NCBI GenBank assembly: GCA_948567375.1
Contig: OX419757.1
Coordinates: 23,746,001-23,810,000 of the forward strand
DNA from: Lunularia cruciata
Taxonomy: Eukaryota; Streptophyta; Marchantiopsida; Lunulariales; Lunulariaceae
DNA: 64,000 nt
Direction of reading: 5' to 3'
Below, piece by piece: positions 1 to 11,659 of the stretch. The translations under genes and the position numbers were made by a program. The first letter of the stretch is position 1; every line of letters starts with the position of its first letter. A model generated the notes under the pieces. The model was not told the DNA's origin and did no database searches. It saw only the letters and a list, made by a program, of their open reading frames with translations.

Positions 1-1241
1 TTTGTACAAGAAACTCAAAATCTAGTTTCACAAGATCAAACTCTAATTTAAAAGCCTAATCAAGGTCTTTATTTTTGTAGTTCTTTGCAACAATTTTCTA
101 TAGTATTGGCTCAAGGATAAGTATGTATCATGAACACTCTAGGAAGTTGAAATTCTTTCAATCATGATCCTAGATAGGAAAATTTGTAATTCATTGCAAG
201 TGTGAGTGGAAAAATTTGATGACAAACATGATAGTGATTCAACTAAATTTTGATGTATACAATCCCTTAACATGTAAATTCTAAGTCAACCAGATTTAAC
301 ATAGTACATGGTTGTGCACTTGTTTAATCTCTTATGAAGTTTGGTATATGAATACAAAACAAATTTCTAGTTATGGATGAAATCACAAGGTGTGCTAACT
401 TTTGATTTCTACATGCCTAAGTATACTTGATCCAAGACCATGAAATCTCTATTAGAGTAATTCACATCAAATTTGATACAAAGGTACAAGATCTAACCAC
501 CAACAATACTAGAACTTTTCATAGGTTAATACAAACTAGAAATCGATATGATCTAAACTCCAAACCTAATCATAATTTCCACACAAACATGTTGATTTCA
601 AGTTCTCTAACTTCAATTGATCATATCATGCATAAATAAACTTAAATGGAGCATTTCTTGAATATAGCACAACCAAAAAATTCTATACTCTCCAATTCTA
701 TATACATGTCATAAAACTCCCAGAATTTTCCATGTGTTTGCATGGGTACATATTAGACCCCTCTTGCTTCAATCAATCACATTTTGGGCATCAAGCACTT
801 AAATTTTACTTTTTTCATCTTCAAATTGTAGCTTGTCTACTCTTCTCTTCAATGGTGGCCTTCTTTTATCCCTAAATGGGGCACTAGAACACCCCCTTAC
901 CTGCAAAATCCTAGTCCTAACATGGTGGGAGTAAATTCCATGCACTTTGGACACTTGGCAACTCCTCCTTCTGATACATGGACATCCAAACTCCACTCCC
1001 AAAGCCTTGAGCAAGATTTTTGATGCATCTACTTCAGAAAAAGATGTAAGTGGTTAAATTTCAGACTTGCTCATAAGTAAGCACACAAAGGATAGTAGGA
1101 GCAAAATTCTCCATTCTCAATACCATGAAGGTAATACCAAAATGATTATCATTCAAGCACAAAAAGAGATCATAGTGCAAAATCTAAAAATTCATGAGAA
1201 AATGGTTTTGGAGAGGTAGATCAAGAGCACAAATTTTAATG

Positions 1242-1270
1242 AGGCAACCAAGAACATCTCTTGGTTGCCT
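1242..1270. repeat. Short perfect hairpin (12-bp stem, 5-nt loop)
   Basis: AGGCAACCAAGA at 1242-1253 is followed, after ACATC, by its exact reverse complement at 1259-1270. It is one of five short near-loopless inverted repeats in the window (also 14559-14601, 51393-51432, 51823-51864 and 61321-61347). No gene lies next to it, so a terminator role is not supported. Confidence 0.8.
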
Positions 1271-2089
1271 TGAACTTAGAAGTTCTAGCTCCTATACTTT
1301 TATACCACTCTTGGGTGCTCTTGCTTCTACGCTTTACACCCTCATAAAACTCACTAGACTAAAACACACTACTCTTTACCAAGCCTCCACTACCTACCTA
1401 CATCAAAGCCTTGGAAGGAGACAAATTTTTTATCCATATGACTAATCACTTGAATGTACAAAGATTGCTCACATGCTAATCCATCAACCATAAAATTCTT
1501 CATATAATATACGACAACATTACATAGGTAAAAAACACCAAATTATTTTCACTTGTTAAGAAAGCTACAACAAGACATCACTATGTTAAATTAGTGGTGG
1601 CTTAGTGTACTAGAGAGAGTGGGGTGTCACTTTTAGTGGGTACAAGATGTTGCTTGGGTTGCTTTTAGTGGATAGGTATTGTAGGATATTGATGGGTTGT
1701 TTTTAATAGATGAGGAGTTACATGGAGTGTTGATGGATTTCTTTCATAGATGGGAGGTTGAATTTTGTGTGGTGGATGATTCATAATATCCTAAATTTGG
1801 GTGTTATCTTAATATGTCAAATTATTGGATGGGTGAATCTTGATATAATTGTCTCAAATTTGGGTATCTTAGTGCTTAAATTTTGAATTCTTGGGTGTAT
1901 ATATGCCAATGTAAAATTCCATATATCATTGTCTTGATATTAAATGTAGTATCTTAAAGTTTCATAACTCTTTAATATGTCTTTTGATTTGATTTATTTT
2001 GTTGGATTTTGGATATAATACATGTTGTGGATGTAGAATCACTTGTAGAAGGATGTAGTAAAATTGCTGCACCCTTTTGAAAGTTCAAG

Positions 2090-2560
2090 CACTAAATTCA
2101 TATAAATTCAATTAAAGAGAAGGTGCAAGAAAATTTCTTACTATTTTAGAGAAGAGAAGGAGACAATTCCAAAGATCATAAAAGAGTCCATGTTGAATGC
2201 AAGAGGATCTACAAAAGTGAAGATTTATGTGGAGTAAGAAGGAAATTTAAAAGAGTTTGAGAGAGTATGGAGAAGATGTATGGAGCAATTTTTGAAAGAA
2301 CGAGAGGAGACAAAGATGAAGAGAGCAATATTTCAAAAAGAATGAAGAGAGAAGAGAAAAGATAGCAATTTGCAACCAAAAAGGAGGAGAGAAATTTCAA
2401 ATAGAGTGATGTGGAGAACAAAGCATTTAGTGCAAGGAGCAATGTCTAAAAGGGGGTGAGAAGAGCAAAGAAGATGAGAGAAACTAAATACAAAAATATA
2501 AAGTAGAGGATAGAGCTCAAAGATAGCAAACATTAAGTACTACAAAAGAGTGATGGATAG
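2090..2560. other. Purine-rich plus strand
   Basis: The plus strand is strongly biased to A and G over about 470 bases, in irregular GAAGAGA/AAGGAGA runs without a clear tandem unit. The complementary strand is correspondingly pyrimidine-rich and gives two Leu/Ser/Phe-rich pseudo-frames (2209-2442 and 2333-2533), which I take as composition artefacts. Confidence 0.5.
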
Positions 2561-4426
2561 TACAATATCAACTTGATAGTCTAGTCATGGAGTGGGGAGA
2601 TATGAGATGCTTTAAAAGAAGGAGAAGTCAAAATAGTCCTTGCACAATGGGTGATTTACTTGGGTAGGAGAGGAGGTGAAGACAAGATTCTCATAACATC
2701 TTGTAATTCCACTTAGGTAGGAGAACTCCTAGAGACACTTACCCTTGGAGATAGCTCTTAGATCTATCATCCCTATGAGCTCTTTGGCCTCCTTGGTAAA
2801 ATCCTTCTTACCTTATTTTTATAGAGTCTTACTTAAGAAGTCTCTTATATTATGAATACATAATGTATGTTGAATACATGTGGAACATAGATCCATAACA
2901 AAACATAAATGGCTTAACATGAATCACACTTACACCTTAACATCTATAGAATTCAGGTAGATTAATGGTTTAATTACTATGCCTAGATACTTAGATCCTT
3001 AGGTTGATATCAGCAATACAACTTTATTGGAGGAGTAACACTCTGTTCCCATAACTACAATGCTACTCTTGTCCTTAGCTCCTATGTGAAAAAAAAGGTT
3101 ACAAGTGAATCTACCTTTGCCAGAATCCTCTATCATGGACTCTCGGTTGGAAGATTACCTTCTAATGGAGGAAAAACCCACTTAAAGAACTAATCTAACC
3201 CTAAAAGAATTTTTTTTCAACCCTAATCACTTCTCTACTTGCGGCCATTGCTTCCTTTGCATACTTGCATCATTAATGCTGATTGGCTCCCTTCCCTTAG
3301 ATGTTCTTACCTACTTTGATCACTATCATAGTGCCACTAAAGTAACAACTACTACTTATCTCTTTACTATATTACAAAACCCATAAAGAATATGCTTATA
3401 CTTCTTTCATTGCACATCTCATAGAGGAAGATCCAAGAACTTTTGTCTACTCTTGAACTTGGTCAGCTCGGCAAGGACTTATCAAAAGCCTTATAATGTA
3501 GGATCCAACAATCCTTCTCCTTCTTGTACTGCTATACAATCCCTTAGATAGTTTCTTGCTCTTAGACTTGGTACTTTTACCCAACCAATATACAACATGG
3601 AAGATTAGTATGAAAGCCCTTGAACTTTCCATATGATTCTAGACCATATGAGATATATCAATTGGGGTTGGCTTGCCAAAAGTCAAGTCCAAAATTTGGT
3701 GGAACCAATTTTCAAGGCTGATCTTGATTCACTTTGGTTGAAATAATGATTGGATTGGAGTACCCATGTCCCAATATGAGTATTCATTCTCAATTTCTTA
3801 CAAATTGCTTGCACACATGCCAAATTAGCAATAGAAGAAGTCAATTTGATATCAATTTTGCACCTCCTCACAAAACTCTTGCAAAGGATTTAGTAATTTG
3901 TGCACTCCATGAACCCCATATACATCCCTACATGCTTATTGTGCACCTTAGGATATGGCCACCTACACACCCTAACCTTGCACCTTGAACTGCAAACTTG
4001 CACAAGTAGACTACAAACTTATGCAAGAAAGACCCGCATGCACGAGTAAACTCTTGATTTATGAGAGAAAACCCTATCTGGCACAAGCAATCCTTAACTT
4101 TGGCCTCCATACACCAACTCCTAGGATTATCTTATTATGCTTTTTGTTGTTGGTTGCTCATTTTGTGTTTAGGTAGGTTTGTTTGTGAGCCCTTGGGACG
4201 AAGCCACACATATGGCTCCAAAGAGTTTGTAAGAGATTTTCCACTTTGATATTGGGTTTCACTAGAGAGGCCTTTTCTTTACAAGAGTGAAATACCAAGA
4301 GAAAGAGATTGATTTATTCCTTGCAATTTGGTGGAGAATTAGTTCCTACAAGACATGATAGCAAAGAGATATTTGGCTAAGTAGTGTGCATTTCTAGCAT
4401 GGAGACCATTTTTCTAGATGATGAGT

Positions 4427-4870
4427 TGTGATACAAGCTTTTTTCATTTTGGACTAGTTTTGAAGAAGAAATGTTTTGCTGAAACCAAATTGAAACCAAA
4501 TGGAGAAGAAATGAAAGGAAACTTGTGTTTTGATCAGGCTCAAGGAAGTAGACTTTGTATTGGAAAAAGAAGGACTCGGATTGGATCAAGACCCAAAGAA
4601 GCTTACTTTGTATTAGAGGAGGAAGCAGAGGAAGAAGGAGGTCAGATGCCAAAGGAGGGTTTCTTTGCATCAAAATGAAGGTTGCAAGTCAAGAATACTG
4701 CGGGGGTCATATCTCAATGACAAAAAATCCAAATCATACATGCTATATTTTGATGAAAGCGTCTCTTTCAGGGCTTTCCGTTGCCATAAAAATCACAAAG
4801 TTTGGAGGTCTATAGCAAAAGTTATAACCATTTGAAGTTTTGAGAGTAGATATACAGAGTAGGTTGGGGC
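4427..4870 (+). mobile_element. Start fragment of a gypsy LTR (short-LTR type)
   Basis: The segment begins TGTGATACAAGC and continues with a TTCATTTTGGA block, repeated CCAAATTGAAA motifs and a CAAGGAAGTAGACTTTGTA block. These match the first 420 bases or so of the complete LTR at 5246-7145 closely and in order. Similarity stops near 4870, where the sequence jumps directly into pol C-terminal sequence. This is therefore an LTR U3 start joined to internal sequence, the same kind of chimera seen at the 5' end of element C (46214). Confidence 0.7.
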
Positions 4871-5230
4871 TTCAAATCCATCAATTGATATGGCTAGAAG
4901 AGAAAAGAGACGATGCAATGCAAACCACAAAAAAAGTACAAGACAGAGGAAGGTCAAGCACAATAAACATTTCAAGCTTGTGACTGTTCACAAAGGAGAT
5001 TTGGTTTTGTTATACAACAATTGCCAAATTTCTCCAGGCAAACTGCATTTGAGATAGATGAGGCCTTATTGAGTTCTTCATCTTTATGAAAATGGGTCCA
5101 TTCAACTTGCTGACTTGGAAGGAAAATTTTTTGCCACTCAAGTGAACAAGTGGAGAGTTTGGAGATATTGGACGATAGACTAGGAAGTCTCTAAGACACA
5201 CAAAGTCTATGTTTGTGGGGACGCTCACAT
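4871..5230 (+). pseudogene. Pol C-terminal relic (integrase tail), gypsy
   Basis: Conceptual translation resembles the integrase C-terminal end of elements A and C: a WLEEKRDDAMQ-like stretch near 4890-4925, then the remains of the 'GDLVLLYDN' and 'LHLRWMGPY' segments and the short stretch before the polypurine tract. Several stops and frame changes interrupt it. It is the 3' end of an internal region on the plus strand, immediately upstream of a polypurine tract and an LTR. The rest of gag-pol is absent, so the element is truncated and inactive. Confidence 0.65.
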
Positions 5231-5245
5231 TTGAGGGAGGGAGTA
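5231..5245 (+). other. Polypurine tract
   Basis: TTGAGGGAGGGAGTA lies directly against the LTR start TGTGGTATAC. The same tract, in the other orientation, abuts the LTRs of elements A (17951-17966) and C (40254-40269). It would prime plus-strand DNA synthesis. Confidence 0.75.
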
Positions 5246-6041
5246 TGTGGTATACACATTTTTCATTTTGGACAAGTTTTGAAAAGAAATGTCTTGCTGA
5301 AACCAAATTGAAACCAAATGGAAAAGAAATGAAAGGAAACTTGTATTTTGATCAGACTCAAGGAAGTAGACTTTGTATTGGAAGAAGAAGGACTTGGATT
5401 GGATCAAGACCCAAAGAAGCTTACTTCATATCAGAGGAGGAAGAGGAAGAAGGAGGTCAAGAGGAGGGTTTCTTCACATCGGAATAAATGTTACAAGTCA
5501 AGAATACTGCATGGGTCATATCTTGATGAAAAAGGTCCAAATCATGCATGCAATATTTTGTTGGAAGTGCCTCATTTAGGAGGCTTTCCGTTGCCACAAA
5601 AATTGCAGAGGTTGGAGGTCTATAGCAAAAGTTATAAGCATTTGTAGTTTTGGGAGTAGATGTACAAAGTAGGTTGGTGTCTTTGGGTCTACAAGACTTC
5701 GGACTTCAAACTTCAAACTTCAAACTTCAGACTTCGGGTCTAAAGACTTTGCCTCAAGATAAATATGATTCAACCCAAGGTAGTCAAACTTTGGAGTGCA
5801 GTGAAGGTGACTTTGGGAGTCTTGCCAAGCGCATTAAAGGAAGTTAGAGTAAGGAAAGAAGATATTTAGGATACCCATGACTTCAATTTTAGTTCTGATT
5901 GAAGATAAGATAGAATTAGAAGAGAAATAGAAGTAGTGAATGAACCCAAAATGCAAGATCAGATAGTAAGTGTCTTCGGGTCAGTTACATGAGTGATTAG
6001 GGGACAATGGGTTACAAATTGAAAGCGTAGATAATGTATTC

Positions 6042-6350
6042 ATGCTTTCAATTACAATTCTTGATGAGGGGATAACAAAATTAACAAAAGAATTGATAGT
6101 AGCAAAGTACAATGTTGCGGAAGTAGGAATTCAGGTGTCTTCGGACTATTTATTTGAGACATTAGAAAAGAGTGGGTCGGGAGATAAGGAGATAGAAGAG
6201 TTACCCAAGAGCTCAATTGTAGTTCCTAGTGTAGAAGTAGTAGAAATAGTGAAGGATTTGGTAGAATTAGATATACCCAAAGAAGAACAAGTAGTAAGAA
6301 GATCATCAGGTTTGAAAGTCAATGACAAAGTTGACATCGGATTGGAGTAG
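6042..6350 (+). pseudogene. C-terminal remnant of LTR-borne ORF
   Basis: The 102-codon frame contains 'LFETLEKSGSGDKEIEELP' and ends 'KVDIGLE' plus stop. The same segment closes the long LTR reading frame in copies ending at 16845, 21236, 37264 and 57878. Only the extreme tail survives in this short-type LTR; the upstream globular and coiled-coil parts are missing. Whether this fragment alone was ever translated is unknown. Confidence 0.6.
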
Positions 6351-6467
6351 TAACAGTTTTGAGATAGGAAGAAGCAGATTTGAAGAGGTGCATTGTCATT
6401 TTGGATCTACAGATTAGAAGAGTTGTTATGGAACGGTATAGTTGTTAGTAACTATTGTTTGCTTCAC

Positions 6468-6475
6468 TATTTAAG
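6468..6475 (+). promoter_or_regulatory. TATA-like box in LTR
   Basis: TATTTAAG lies at this LTR position. The same box, in the matching place and the element's sense, occurs at 16719-16726, 48351-48358, 57754-57761 and 60934-60941. It is downstream of the LTR-borne frame's stop and several hundred bases before the LTR end, which suits a core promoter with a long R-U5. The assignment rests on position and recurrence only. Confidence 0.5.
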
Positions 6476-7145
6476 AGTGGTATTCATAGTGAATTGTTGT
6501 TCAATGCTCATTGTTTTTGAGAATAGATAAAGCAAAGTGCTGTGAAGCAGTGCTTGTCGTTTGAGCTTAATTTTGAGTATCAATTTTGTGCTTGTGATTG
6601 TGAGTGTGTGGAGAATTTTGAAGTGCAAATCAATATGTTTGTTGGATGTTGGATTTTGTAGCCTTGATCTTCATTCTATGTGTTTGATCTTGAGTGAAGT
6701 GCAGTTGAAGCAATGCCTTGACAGATTTGAGAGGAGTTGTAGTGTTGGTAGTATTCTGCATTGGTGAGTGCAGTGTGAAGTTGATGTGAAGCAATTTCAA
6801 TTGAGGAAGTTGTGCCTTCAGTGGAGAGGTAGAACACAATTCTAAGGTGAAGTTGTTTTGCAGTGAAGTGCTATTTTTGGGAGAGCCTGAATCATCACAA
6901 TCAAGATTGTTTGGAAAGATTTGATGGAGTTGTGATTAAGAGGTGTTAGTCCGTGACAAGACTGCGAAGCAATGCTTGTTACTCTCTTTTGGGTGTGGTT
7001 TCTACATAAGAGATTAAAGACGCAACCAAGAAGAACTACATTGTGACATTTGACTTTGTATTTGACCCATTTTGAATTGTATCTCTACGGGAATGAACTT
7101 TACTTACCCAATTACCGCAAAAGTGATATTTGCCAAGTTGTCACA

Positions 7146-7749
7146 TGAGTGCACTTTTTATCCCTACTAGGAGTTCCAAGGTGGTACATGGGCATATCAT
7201 CCTCATTATGAAGACTAAGATTTTGTGGTCTAGTGGTGAGAATTATGATTAGGTAGATTTGATGCTTCTCATTACTAATGGAGAATTTGAGTTCTTATAG
7301 AAGCAACTCTAACGTCTAGATGGTTGCCAATTCAAGATACCATTTGTAGGACAAATTTTCATGAATTTCTTCTTAGAGAGAAGTCTCATGAGTGAGGATG
7401 AGGTGATATACAAGAGCAATGTTGAAGAGGAGTCTTTGTCCATGATGTAGAGGAGTACCTTGAAGATGAGGAGAGTGAGTGAGAGTAGAGTAGTGATCCC
7501 TTTTTAAATCTTCATGTTTTCCCATTGTATGACCTTTTTAATATACTTAATAAATGAAATTCCTTAAGTTTTTGATGGTTTTACCCTACAAAATTGATCT
7601 TATATTTATTTGTAATCATCTCCATTTTTCTTTTAGAGAACTCAGTCCTTCATGTTTGTCTTAGATGGTAGAGTAGTGAGAGGAGGTGAGGAAGAGATTA
7701 CACTACCTATTATGAGGTTAAGGCTTGATGAGGAACCATTGCTATTTGG

Positions 7750-7753
<4 letters not shown>
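7146..7753. other. Unassigned, weakly coding-like DNA
   Basis: From about 7190 to 7500 one plus-strand frame reads for some 100 codons with scattered stops (parts such as 'ILWSSGENYD' and 'DEVIYKSNVEEE'). The style suggests an eroded protein-coding relic, perhaps retroelement gag, but I cannot name a family. No LTR ends are visible. Confidence 0.3.

Positions 7754-7846
<93 letters not shown>
7754..7846. repeat. (GA)n microsatellite
   Basis: There are 93 bases of perfect GA dinucleotide repeat. The Glu-Arg and Leu-Ser 'proteins' read through it on the two strands are repeat artefacts. Confidence 0.98.
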
Positions 7847-7848
<2 letters not shown>

Positions 7849-8508
7849 AGGAGATGTTGAACTAAGAGAGAGTGAGGTACAAGCAAGGAGGTTGACTGAA
7901 TGGAGAGGAAGCATTTCATGAGTTTAAAGAGGACTAGAGTAAAGAGAAGGTTGAGTTAGATAGGGTTGTTATGGAGAGAGATGAAGGTTTAAGCTCATCA
8001 AGTTCAAGATGAGTTTTATATGAGAATTTAGTATAATATGACTTAGTTAGAGGATACCCAAACAACTCTAGACAAGGCTAGGAATTCATGTCCTACAATA
8101 AAGATAACAATATATATGCAAACTCAAACTAAAAATATATAGAGGGTCACTCACAAGACTTAGACTAGTGGGTTAGAGATGCAGTTTCCCAAATCTCATA
8201 CTATTTGTAAAGAGATGCAATCTTAGGCAATACAAAATCATGCACCTACTATCAACTCATGCAAGAAGAGTGCCTAGGGGAGAGCTTAGTGTGATGGCAT
8301 CCACAATGAACATAATTTCATGAAGACAATGAGTTTCACATGAATTCTCACCACTACTTCTTTTTAGAGATGTGTTGGAGTAGACAAAGTGGCTTGAAGA
8401 GATGAAGATGACTTTAAGAGATGAGGTTTCTAACTTATAGATTTGAGATTAAGGATGTGCTTATCAAGGCAGTTCATTCTTCATAGCATTTGTGCTTGAG
8501 ATATGTAG
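7847..8508. other. Unassigned spacer
   Basis: No family is recognised. Short frames exist, all broken within about 40 codons. The segment lies directly upstream of the FCP1-like pseudogene and may include its lost 5' part. Confidence 0.4.
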
Positions 8509-8904
8509 GGAAAATTTTTAGTTTTGGATATTGGTTGTCAAGTGGATATTATGTGGGGTAATAGTCCTCTATTCACCTAATAATGGTGTGAGTTTACATA
8601 CCAATGTACCCATTATAGTCTTTTAAGGTATGTATTACATCCCAAAGTTAGAGAGTTTGTTACATATTGTGTGACCTCATTTGAGGTTACCATTTGGACT
8701 AATAGTACAAGGATAAAGTTAAAGCATCTTCTTTGGTCCATGTGGGATAAGGGTTTCTTACTTGAGGGAGTACATACAAGGATGTGCCTCATGGTCTTGT
8801 TTGAATGTGAGGATAGGTACATAGAGTCATGGAAAGGATATTTGGTAAGACCTTATGTAGAGTTTACCACTCTAGCTCTATCACTTCAATATATTGATAG
8901 TTAA
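8509..8904 (+). pseudogene. FCP1/NIF-type phosphatase domain relic
   Basis: One frame reads 'GKFLVLDIG' at about 8509-8535, recalling the beta-strand and nucleophile segment ('LLVLDLNG'-like) of plant FCP1/NLI-interacting-factor phosphatases of the HAD superfamily. After two stops the same frame gives 'PKVREFVTYCVTSFEVTIW' (8641-8697) and then 'TNSTRIKLKHLL', which fits the 'RP-vreFl-yC---FeV-iWts' block of that family. It stays open to 8904, ending 'ALSLQYIDS'. The arginine expected before Pro-Lys is His here, a G-to-A change. The catalytic aspartates are not convincingly kept and no intact gene is present. It may be a processed or captured fragment. The match is from memory of the family, without a search. 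Confidence 0.4.
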
Positions 8905-9288
8905 TAGTACTATATTTCCATAGTATAAGAACCATCTATATAGTACTATCCATCTCCATAGATTTACTTCTTTTCATATAAAAGTATGTACATCATACAC
9001 CTCATCATGGGACCTCTTGATAGCTTCTCTAGATAGATTTAAAGGAGATGCTTGCTTGACCATTGACTTCTTCACCAAGGAATGTACTTCATGTCATCTT
9101 AAATATTATAGTGCAAATCCATATGAGAGTTTATTAGCATTTTTAGGATCCTCCTTTGCATCTCAAGGAGAGGAAGTGGAAGTGGAAACATAGTCATGCA
9201 TCCTTTGTATATATACAATATATATAAAAAAATTTATATGGCATATTTGGCAACCCATTAATTTTGTGAGATTCTCTCCATAACTCTC
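8905..9288. other. Unassigned spacer
   Basis: I see nothing recognisable here: no repeat structure and no frame longer than a few dozen codons. Confidence 0.4.
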
Positions 9289-9445
9289 ATGAATTTCTTG
9301 TTAGCATGTTCTTTAGCATCTAATTAAAGGCTTCCAAGAAGTGTGAATCTATTTTTGTGAATATGTATGAATTTATTGTTAGCTAGTTCTTTAGCATCTA
9401 ATGAAAGGCCTCCAAGAAGTGTGAATCTGTTTTGTGAATATGTTA
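9289..9445. repeat. Two-copy tandem repeat, 78-bp unit
   Basis: The segment from ATGAATTTCTTGTTAGC recurs 78 bases later as ATGAATTTATTGTTAGC. Both copies continue through TTCTTTAGCATCTAAT, CCAAGAAGTGTGAATCT and TTGTGAATATG with a few substitutions. It is a local duplication without an identified element. Confidence 0.8.
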
Positions 9446-11083
9446 GTGTGAATACATATGATTTTTCAATTGAGAAAAATATTGAAGTCTTGTCTTGTGT
9501 TTGAGAAGATAGTCAAAGTCTTTTTGTCTATTCTATGCTTTGTGAATTACTTTTTAAAGAAAGAGCACCAGTCCTTTTTCCTCTTCTTCCTTTCTAGTCC
9601 AAGTATATATCTATGGATGTTTACATGATTTTGTTTGCTTTTTGCAAGCCTTATTTGGGCAACAATGGAAGTTACTTTCAATGGAGAGTAGGATTAATTT
9701 ATTTTTTTGAATTTTCAAGCTATAATTTACTTCATTATCACCTTGTTACCACTACTATCCTCATATGCCTTCATCTTGATCCCTTAACCAAATGCAAGCT
9801 TTAAGAAGATCAATTAGAATGTTGGATTAGCATTGGTTGTTGGAGGTAATGGCCTAAAAGGAAACCAAAACTGGTCCACTTTTTCATACCCACCAAATGC
9901 ACAATCAGTGCATGTGTCAAATCCTATGCTTTGGAGGTTGACCATAAAAACTAAGGTTTTCATGTTGGCCTTAGCTCACACATGTAAAATACAAAAGATC
10001 TGAAAGGAAACATGGGAATAAAAACCAATTCCACCAAAGTGAGAAGTGGAGATTTCCCTCCCAAACAAGCCAACTACCAAGTATGCAGAATTGTGCAAGG
10101 AAAGGAGCCAAGCTTCAAAGAACCATTGGTAAGCTCTTGAGCTCTACCAAGGCATGATCTAGCTAAACCTAAGGAATCTAAGGAAGTGCTTGCATGATAA
10201 AATTGAGAGGAATCCTACTCCTTATGTTTAAATTTCATAAAAGAAGTTTATAGGAGCTCCAAGTTAATCTTGAGAGGAATCAAGGGAGTCATGAAGGGAA
10301 ATTGAGTGGCTAGAGAGAGTTCAATAGAGTAGATAGGTTTTTGGGGAGGAAGTACTTTCCATAGGATTATTAATTTTCTTCAAGGCAAAATAGGTGAAGC
10401 AAAGTGATAATTGCAAACTTTGCTCCTATTTGGATCTCTTGAGTAATCAAAGTTGAGAAGAAAATATATGTAGGAGCTCCAAGAAAAATTTGAGAGGAAT
10501 CAAGGGAGTGGGGAAGGGAATTTTATTGGCTGGAGAGAGTTCAAAGAATTAGACAAGTGCATAGGAGGCAAGAGTGCTCTCCTCAATCCAATTGGTAGAT
10601 TGGAGAGGAGTGTCAAAGGTGAGCTCAACTCATAAGGCAAATCTATCTCTTTCTTGGCATGTGCAAGTAGAATTAGATTGTTTGTAGGAATCTAAAGGAT
10701 TTTTAGAGCAAACAATGAACTATTGATTAACTTCAAGGAGTGAATTATAGATTATTTATTGTCAAGAAGCCCAAGTGGTAATTGTAGTCAAAAGAGAGAA
10801 GTAGAAGGAATGTCCACCCAAAATTCAAAAAAAAATAGTTATCACCAAAATGACAACACCTTGGTTGACTCCCAGGCTCAAACTCAAGAAATTGATACCA
10901 ATATTCCATGCTTTAGCCATAGAGCAAGAAGAGTTGAGAGCTGATTTACACATCATTGAGTGTGAACAACAACTCAAGGTCCAATGAAGGTTTTGAATAA
11001 AATCATTGGTGATGGAGTTAGTCATTGACCAGAAACCCAAAGGCATGAAGTTTGTGATTAGGGGAAACCCTTAGAGTGGGACC
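9446..11083. other. Unassigned DNA with a spaced direct repeat
   Basis: No gene is recognised. A block beginning TAGGAGCTCC at 10251 recurs at 10471. Both copies run through TTGAGAGGAATCAAGGGAGT and GGCTGGAGAGAGTTCAA-like sequence for about 85 bases, so a roughly 220-bp unit is present twice. The plus strand is purine-rich between about 10000 and 10700. A broken plus-strand frame at about 10759-11040 may be the upstream continuation of the 11084 frame. Confidence 0.45.
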
Positions 11084-11347
11084 TTGAGGTGGTCTTGGAA
11101 ATATGTACCATTTGAAGAATGTAAGAGAGGAATTACATCAAGAGGAGAATTATTAGATGAGGCAACTAAGAGAATATTTGAGGACCACCAATATGATACT
11201 AGGGATGGTTATAAATTCAATTCCATTGTAATGTACCACATTTGGAGGGTTTTTGAGTTCCTCTTACATATCCAACACCCCAAGCATCCTAGTGAAATTA
11301 GAAAAGTGTGGCAACCACTTTTTTCAATTCCAATTCCATATAAATAA
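11084..11347 (+). pseudogene. Unrecognised protein relic
   Basis: The 87-codon frame contains 'YVPFEECKRGITSRGELLDE' and 'YKFNSIVMYHIWRVFEFLL'. Its mixed charged/hydrophobic composition looks more like real protein than random sequence. Upstream, disjoint frames give fragments such as 'VLNKIIGDGVSH' and 'DQKPKGMKFVIRGNP', suggesting a longer decayed coding region of perhaps 200 codons. I do not recognise the family. It could be a retroelement gag or a host gene fragment. Confidence 0.3.
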
Positions 11348-11435
11348 TATCTTTCAACTATTTTCAATCCCAAACAAAATATCTCAATAAAAAATACATG
11401 CACTATGGGTGTTATGGATCCATCTCCATTCAAGG

Positions 11436-11515
11436 TCTACAATGAAACAATGAAATATAAAGCCCAGAAGACACAAAGAGTCAAAAGGCTGAACTTACAA
11501 TACAAAACACATGAA
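11436..11515 (+). repeat. Short dispersed repeat, copy 1
   Basis: The segment from AACAATGAAATATAAAGCCC through GAGTCAAAAGGCTGAAC to ACAATACAAAACACATG recurs, diverged, at 61257-61347 and (5' two thirds) at 54053-54123. No coding capacity or terminal repeats are seen. It may be the end of a larger element that I cannot identify. Confidence 0.6.
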
Positions 11516-11659
11516 TGTGAGCCTAGGGCATCTGACCAATCTGTAACAAACTGGTCCGATGTAAAATAACCTCAGTCATATACTTCCCTTATGCTAAAGC
11601 CTAGGGATGTACTGTAAGTCTCTTTCTTGGTTTGCATCTCCACCCTCTTGGTTTGAGGA

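Larger units (their letters stand above)
1..4426. other. Unassigned AT-rich intergenic DNA
   Basis: I see no reading frame with recognisable protein character and no LTR ends here. All open frames are shorter than about 90 codons and contain no domain motif I know. It probably holds very old repeat remains. Two local features are listed separately: a short hairpin at 1242-1270 and a purine-rich stretch at about 2090-2560. The first recognisable element sequence begins at 4427. Confidence 0.6.
5246..7145 (+). mobile_element. Gypsy 3' LTR, short type (1.9 kb)
   Basis: The LTR runs from TGTGGTATAC, directly after a polypurine tract, to AAGTTGTCACA (TG...CA ends). Its length of 1900 bp nearly equals the opposite-strand LTR of element A (1902 bp, 16049-17950). 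It contains the tail of the LTR-borne reading frame (6042-6350) and a TATA-like box (6468-6475) about 670 bp before its end. Compared with the 3.7 kb LTRs of the same family it lacks most of that reading frame. The bases after 7145 do not resemble pol, so this is an element edge. Confidence 0.75.

Noticed and set aside
1-4426. A host gene in the first 4.4 kb
   Set aside because: No frame beyond about 90 codons, no domain motif and no convincing exon-intron pattern.
7642-7921. Open frames of 70-90 codons on both strands across the GA tract
   Set aside because: They exist only because (GA)n encodes Glu-Arg or Leu-Ser without stops.
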